From JBFMDN01 sp040753915 (GTDB lineage: Bacteria; Desulfobacterota; Desulfomonilia; Desulfomonilales; Desulfomonilaceae), in the NCBI GenBank assembly GCA_040753915.1, contig JBFMDN010000009.1, forward strand, positions 57,783 through 121,782: a DNA stretch of 64,000 nt. The letters run 5' to 3'. The position numbers and the translations under genes are program-made. The notes beneath the pieces are model-generated. The model had not been told where the DNA came from. It searched no databases and saw nothing but the letters and a program-made list of their open reading frames with translations. Position 1 is the stretch's first letter; each line of letters opens with the position of its first letter. This document shows positions 61,437 to 64,000 of the stretch, one piece after another.

Positions 61437-61595
61437 TCATTTCCTGAACAAATCCTTGATAATCTGCGAAAGCTTACTATCTGCTTTCTGCCTGATTTCC
61501 GCTACCTTCGTCAAGTCGCCAGCGCTGATCGCGTAGCCTTCTGTCTATGCAACGCATTGGCCGGGAACTTCAACCTCCACTTGATAGTGCCTCAT
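61437..61595 (-). pseudogene. small ORF interrupted by one in-frame amber codon
   Basis: Read on the minus strand, ATG at 61595 has GAGG 6 nt upstream and opens a frame of 53 codons in which TAG replaces codon 17. The part before reads MRHYQVEVEVPGQCVA and the part after TEGYAISAGDLTKVAEIR, continuing as an amphipathic helix to LFRK and TGA. Both halves look like real protein, so this is either a pseudogene or, less likely, an amber readthrough (for example pyrrolysine). No homologue is known to me. Confidence 0.4.
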
Positions 61596-61727
61596 TATGT
61601 ACCTCACGAATCTGACATTCGGAATGCCCTTGTAGTATCATACCCTGGTTTCTTCAGGGGGGCTCGTTGCTGTTGAGGCCCCTCCTGAAGCATGGTGACG
61701 GCAAATCCAAGCTCAACTGTCCGTGTG

Positions 61728-61895
61728 TTAATTGCTGGGATCGTATGCAGCGGAACCGGAATCAACGCACTTAGCGAGTTCTTCTTTGCTTGCCTTCTTG
61801 GGATCCTTCAATTGGCTCAAGTGACAGATGAACTCATTTCCCTCTCTGTCTTTGACCCACACTAGGGGGTCGGTCGGTTTGTACGGCTCGGTCAT
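61728..61895 (-). CDS. small conserved-looking protein
   Basis: A 55-residue protein starting MTEPYKPTDPLVWVKDREGN with AAGGAG 8 nt before the ATG. It has one segment FICHLSQLKDPKKASKEELAKC with two Cys 20 apart overall, and an acidic end. I recognise no family. It could bind a metal or be a redox-stress peptide, since neighbours are Bcp and ferritin-like proteins. Confidence 0.55.
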   Translation of the reverse strand: MTEPYKPTDPLVWVKDREGNEFICHLSQLKDPKKASKEELAKCVDSGSAAYDPSN

Positions 61896-62159
61896 GGTAT
61901 GTACTCCTTCATGAGTGTGTTTCCCCGGAAAACCGGGAAGGCTGCCACTGCAACCTTTTTCGACTACTTGGTCCTCTTTGCCTTTTGCAGGGCCTACGGT
62001 TAACAGGACATTCCGTTGGGGACGTACAGACCCCAACTGATGGCCCTTTTTGGACAATGCGTTCGTTGATAACACTTAACATCCGTCGCCTGACTCAAGG
62101 CTCTTGGATATTCGCCAGTAATGGTCACTACTCGTGAGCGTTGGCAACCATTGGCGTCC

Positions 62160-62615
62160 TCACAGTTCCTTCTCCAGCCGTTGGTCATAGAGGCAATTGC
62201 ACAATTGTCTATGTATTCTATGATCCCCCCAAAGTTGCTCGAAAATTTCTTTGATCCGAGGTTCGGAAACGAGCAATGAGATGCGCCCGTACAGTTTCTC
62301 CGAAGTTTCGGCCCTGACACCTCCTAAAGCGAGCGCCTGCAAATCGGTCAGTTCGGGCCGTGGCTCCACGTCAACCAGGTACTCACGGAAAGACTCAACC
62401 GGGATGCTCTCGTTACTTGCCGAATGTGCCTCCAGGCCCCGAAGACGAGTTAATGCCCTCTTTCGGTCGACGCACTTCTTTACGAGAGTCCGAAATATTT
62501 CTTCGAGTGTAGAGTCGCCGGTTCGGTTTGCCACCGACGAGAAGAAGGCTGCTGAGGTCTCTTCTCGTTTTATGGCAAAATCCAGCAATTCTCTGAGGCT
62601 AACCATTTCGGCCAT
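62160..62615 (-). CDS. ferritin-like protein with degenerate metal ligands
   Basis: A 151-residue paralogue of the protein at 10750-11205: same length, with SLRELLDFAIKREETSAAFF and YLVDVEPRPELTDLQALALGG aligned to it. The first ExxH (E48, H51 in the paralogue) is replaced by Cys-x-x-Arg, and the second becomes His-x-x-His. The diiron site is therefore probably lost or changed, so a structural or regulatory role is more likely than peroxidase activity. The glutaredoxin gene lies directly upstream, 14 bp away. Confidence 0.72.
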   Translation of the reverse strand: MAEMVSLRELLDFAIKREETSAAFFSSVANRTGDSTLEEIFRTLVKKCVDRKRALTRLRGLEAHSASNESIPVESFREYLVDVEPRPELTDLQALALGGVRAETSEKLYGRISLLVSEPRIKEIFEQLWGDHRIHRQLCNCLYDQRLEKEL

Positions 62616-62629
62616 GGCTCACATCCTCT

Positions 62630-62884
62630 TCATGCATGCAGCCCGAGAGCCGAACGGATTTCGTTCTCTCTGAACCCGACAATGACCGAATCTCCGATTA
62701 CAAGGGTTGGGAAAGCGCATCGGGAAGAAATTCTCTTAATCTCTTCAATCACGTTTTCTCGCTCGGCACCCTCCAATAGATCCACGTCTGTGCACTCATA
62801 ATCTATTCCACATTCTTCGAGTAGCCTTTTGCACGCTTTACAATGACTGCATGTACTAAGGGGGTAGAGTTTGCATGCATTCAT
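62630..62884 (-). CDS. glutaredoxin-like protein
   Basis: An 84-residue thioredoxin-fold protein with the active site STCSHCKACKRLLEE (CSHC) and the conserved FPTLVIGDSVIVGF containing the cis-Pro. It reduces disulfides, probably with a thioredoxin or glutathione substitute. AAGGAG lies 6 nt before the ATG at 62884; the frame is open upstream without homology. It precedes the degenerate ferritin-like gene by 14 bp. Confidence 0.87.
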   Translation of the reverse strand: MNACKLYPLSTCSHCKACKRLLEECGIDYECTDVDLLEGAERENVIEEIKRISSRCAFPTLVIGDSVIVGFRENEIRSALGLHA

Positions 62885-63263
62885 GACTTGCTCCTTTCGA
62901 GCTCCCTGGTCAGGATCGGCCATTTCCGGGCTGCGTTCGCTCCTCGAATCCATAAACTCCGAAAAAAGCTGCGTCGTAACATGTTCTCGGATCCGCCTTC
63001 TGTGCGGCATTCCCGAGCTTCGCCTTTGCCGAATATGGATGCACGATGTATGCCAAGTCTTCCGACAGGCGCCATATTGTTGCAAATCGTTGATATAATA
63101 AGATATTACAGTTGTCGACCCATGGGGAGCTGCCAGCTCAAAAGTAATCCCTCAGCCGCATAGTCTGGAAAGCAAGATTTCCTGGTTGCGATTTCAAGAC
63201 TTGAGGTGGTATTGCTCAGAACAATAGGCTCTTGGCATCTGATCGCAAATTGCAGTTCTGCAA
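62885..63263. other. 379-bp gap before the glutaredoxin gene
   Basis: No gene was seen. An AT-rich stretch at about 63078-63112 is the most promoter-like part and may serve the glutaredoxin operon, though spacing of its elements is poor. Confidence 0.4.
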
Positions 63264-63875
63264 CTAATGCCCTTTCTTTCGCTGTGGTGGCTCGATGCCA
63301 AGCTTCTTCAAATTGCGATACATGGAATCACGGGAGATGCCCAGGCGGCTCGCGGCTGCACGCGCGTTGCCTCCGGCTTGGGCAAGCGCATTCTTGATGA
63401 GGAAACTCATTACCTCGTTAACAATCTCATGGAATGTTCTGCCGGAGTCCAAACTGACGGCCAAGGCCGCCTTCCTGCTCAGACCGGTGGCGAGCGGGGC
63501 GTCTAGTCTCAGCGGACCGGATTCTGAAACGATCAGTGACCTTTCCAGAACGTTCCTGAGCTCTCGAATATTTCCTGGCCAGTGGTAGTTGCGGAGCTCG
63601 TTCAAGAATAGAGGATGCGGGTCCCCTGGCTTGGGGAGTTGCAGCGAAACAGCCAACGTTTTGAGGATTTGCGCGACGAGAATTGGTAGGTCTTCGAGGC
63701 GCTCTCGCAGAGGTGGCACACGAATCAGGAACACGTTAAGCCGGTAGAACAGAGCCTCAAGAAAACGCCCTTCAGCAACCTCGGTCTCGAGGTTACGATG
63801 AGTCGCTGCCATAAGCCGGGCGTCAACACTGATGTGTTTATCTCCCCCAACTCTGAGGAAGGATTTTGAATCCAG
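63264..63875 (-). pseudogene. sigma-54-dependent regulator, 5'-truncated
   Basis: The frame encodes the C-terminal part of an NtrC-family activator: the end of the AAA+ domain with SKSFLRVGGDKHISVDARLMAATHRNLE, FYRLNVFLIRVPPLRERLEDL and NYHWPGNIRELRNVLER, then a Fis-type DNA-binding helix (ASRLGISRDSMYRNLKKLGI). Homology stops abruptly at about 63875: the GELF..LDEIGE region that must precede it is absent and a stop lies in frame about 45 bp further. The gene has thus lost its sensor and nucleotide-binding half, perhaps through an insertion. Confidence 0.7.
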
Positions 63876-64000
63876 GTAACCGTTCACCGCGATCCCCCCG
63901 GTTGGGGTTGATTTTGGCGTTCAGGCGTTTTGCCGGTCCTTTCCAGTCGCGCGATATCGCGCACGTTTTTAATACACTATTGACAAGATCCCAAGAATGG
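63876..64000. mobile_element. possible insertion-sequence end (IS66-like)
   Basis: The foreign segment begins GTAACCGTTCACCGCGATCC at the point where the regulator's homology ends. A GTAA terminus is typical of IS66-family inverted repeats. The rest runs out of the window, so neither transposase nor second end can be seen. Confidence 0.35.

Overview
The window looks like chromosomal DNA of an anaerobic deltaproteobacterium (Desulfobacterota), probably close to Desulfomonile or the Syntrophobacteria. This is inferred from gene content: rubredoxin, desulfoferrodoxin, rubrerythrin and flavodiiron protein together with cytochrome bd, a fused GlcD-GlcF lactate/glycolate oxidase, and a DHH-CBS-CCA fusion. 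No rRNA, tRNA or CRISPR array was seen.

Layout. 1-3.7 kb: pnp-rpsO and a fused FAD/Fe-S hydroxyacid oxidase. 3.9-8.8 kb: a minus-strand cluster that I read as a RiPP (ribosomally made, post-translationally modified peptide) system. It has a PqqD-like peptide-binding protein, a radical SAM/SPASM enzyme, a small precursor-like peptide gene that starts inside the radical SAM gene, an HPr-kinase-like ATPase, an S26 (SipW-like) peptidase fused to a GNAT domain, and a protein with the strand pattern of DMATS/ABBA aromatic prenyltransferases. This is the most novel part of the window. 9.5-23 kb: a long minus-strand run for oxygen and peroxide defence, with ferritin-like protein, Tpx, cytochrome bd, flavodiiron protein, two rubredoxins, a rubredoxin-like protein, an octaheme cytochrome, two secreted thioredoxin-fold proteins, desulfoferrodoxin, rubrerythrin and a PerR/Fur regulator.

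23.7-35 kb: phosphomannomutase, an SH3 lipoprotein, PP2C phosphatase plus FHA protein, a DUF3999-like membrane protein, the DHH-CBS-CCA fusion and a pyruvate-carboxylase-B-like carboxyltransferase. 35-43 kb: an amidohydrolase, then two related SGNH proteins in convergent orientation flanking a methyltransferase, a NodU/CmcH-type carbamoyltransferase, an SxtJ-like and a DUF5989-like membrane protein. 42.8-47.4 kb: an operon of a large unknown protein, a phosphatidylserine-decarboxylase-like protein and an Lgt-like membrane protein. 47.7-53 kb: ankyrin protein, PhoR-like kinase, PhoU-like protein and PiT transporter. 53.5-60.6 kb: acyl-CoA synthetase, a flavin-linked operon with an unusual disulfide-reductase/STAS/DUF1990-like fusion, and a carotene-desaturase-like oxidoreductase. 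60.8-64 kb: Bcp peroxiredoxin, an amber-interrupted small ORF, a second ferritin-like protein with lost metal ligands, a glutaredoxin, and a sigma-54 regulator cut off at its 5' end by what may be an IS end.

Intergenic spaces are rich in decayed palindromic repeats, several of them shared between distant gaps. One, a 127-bp REP-like element with 22-bp inverted ends, sits inside the RiPP-like cluster and supplies the last codons of the peptidase-GNAT gene.
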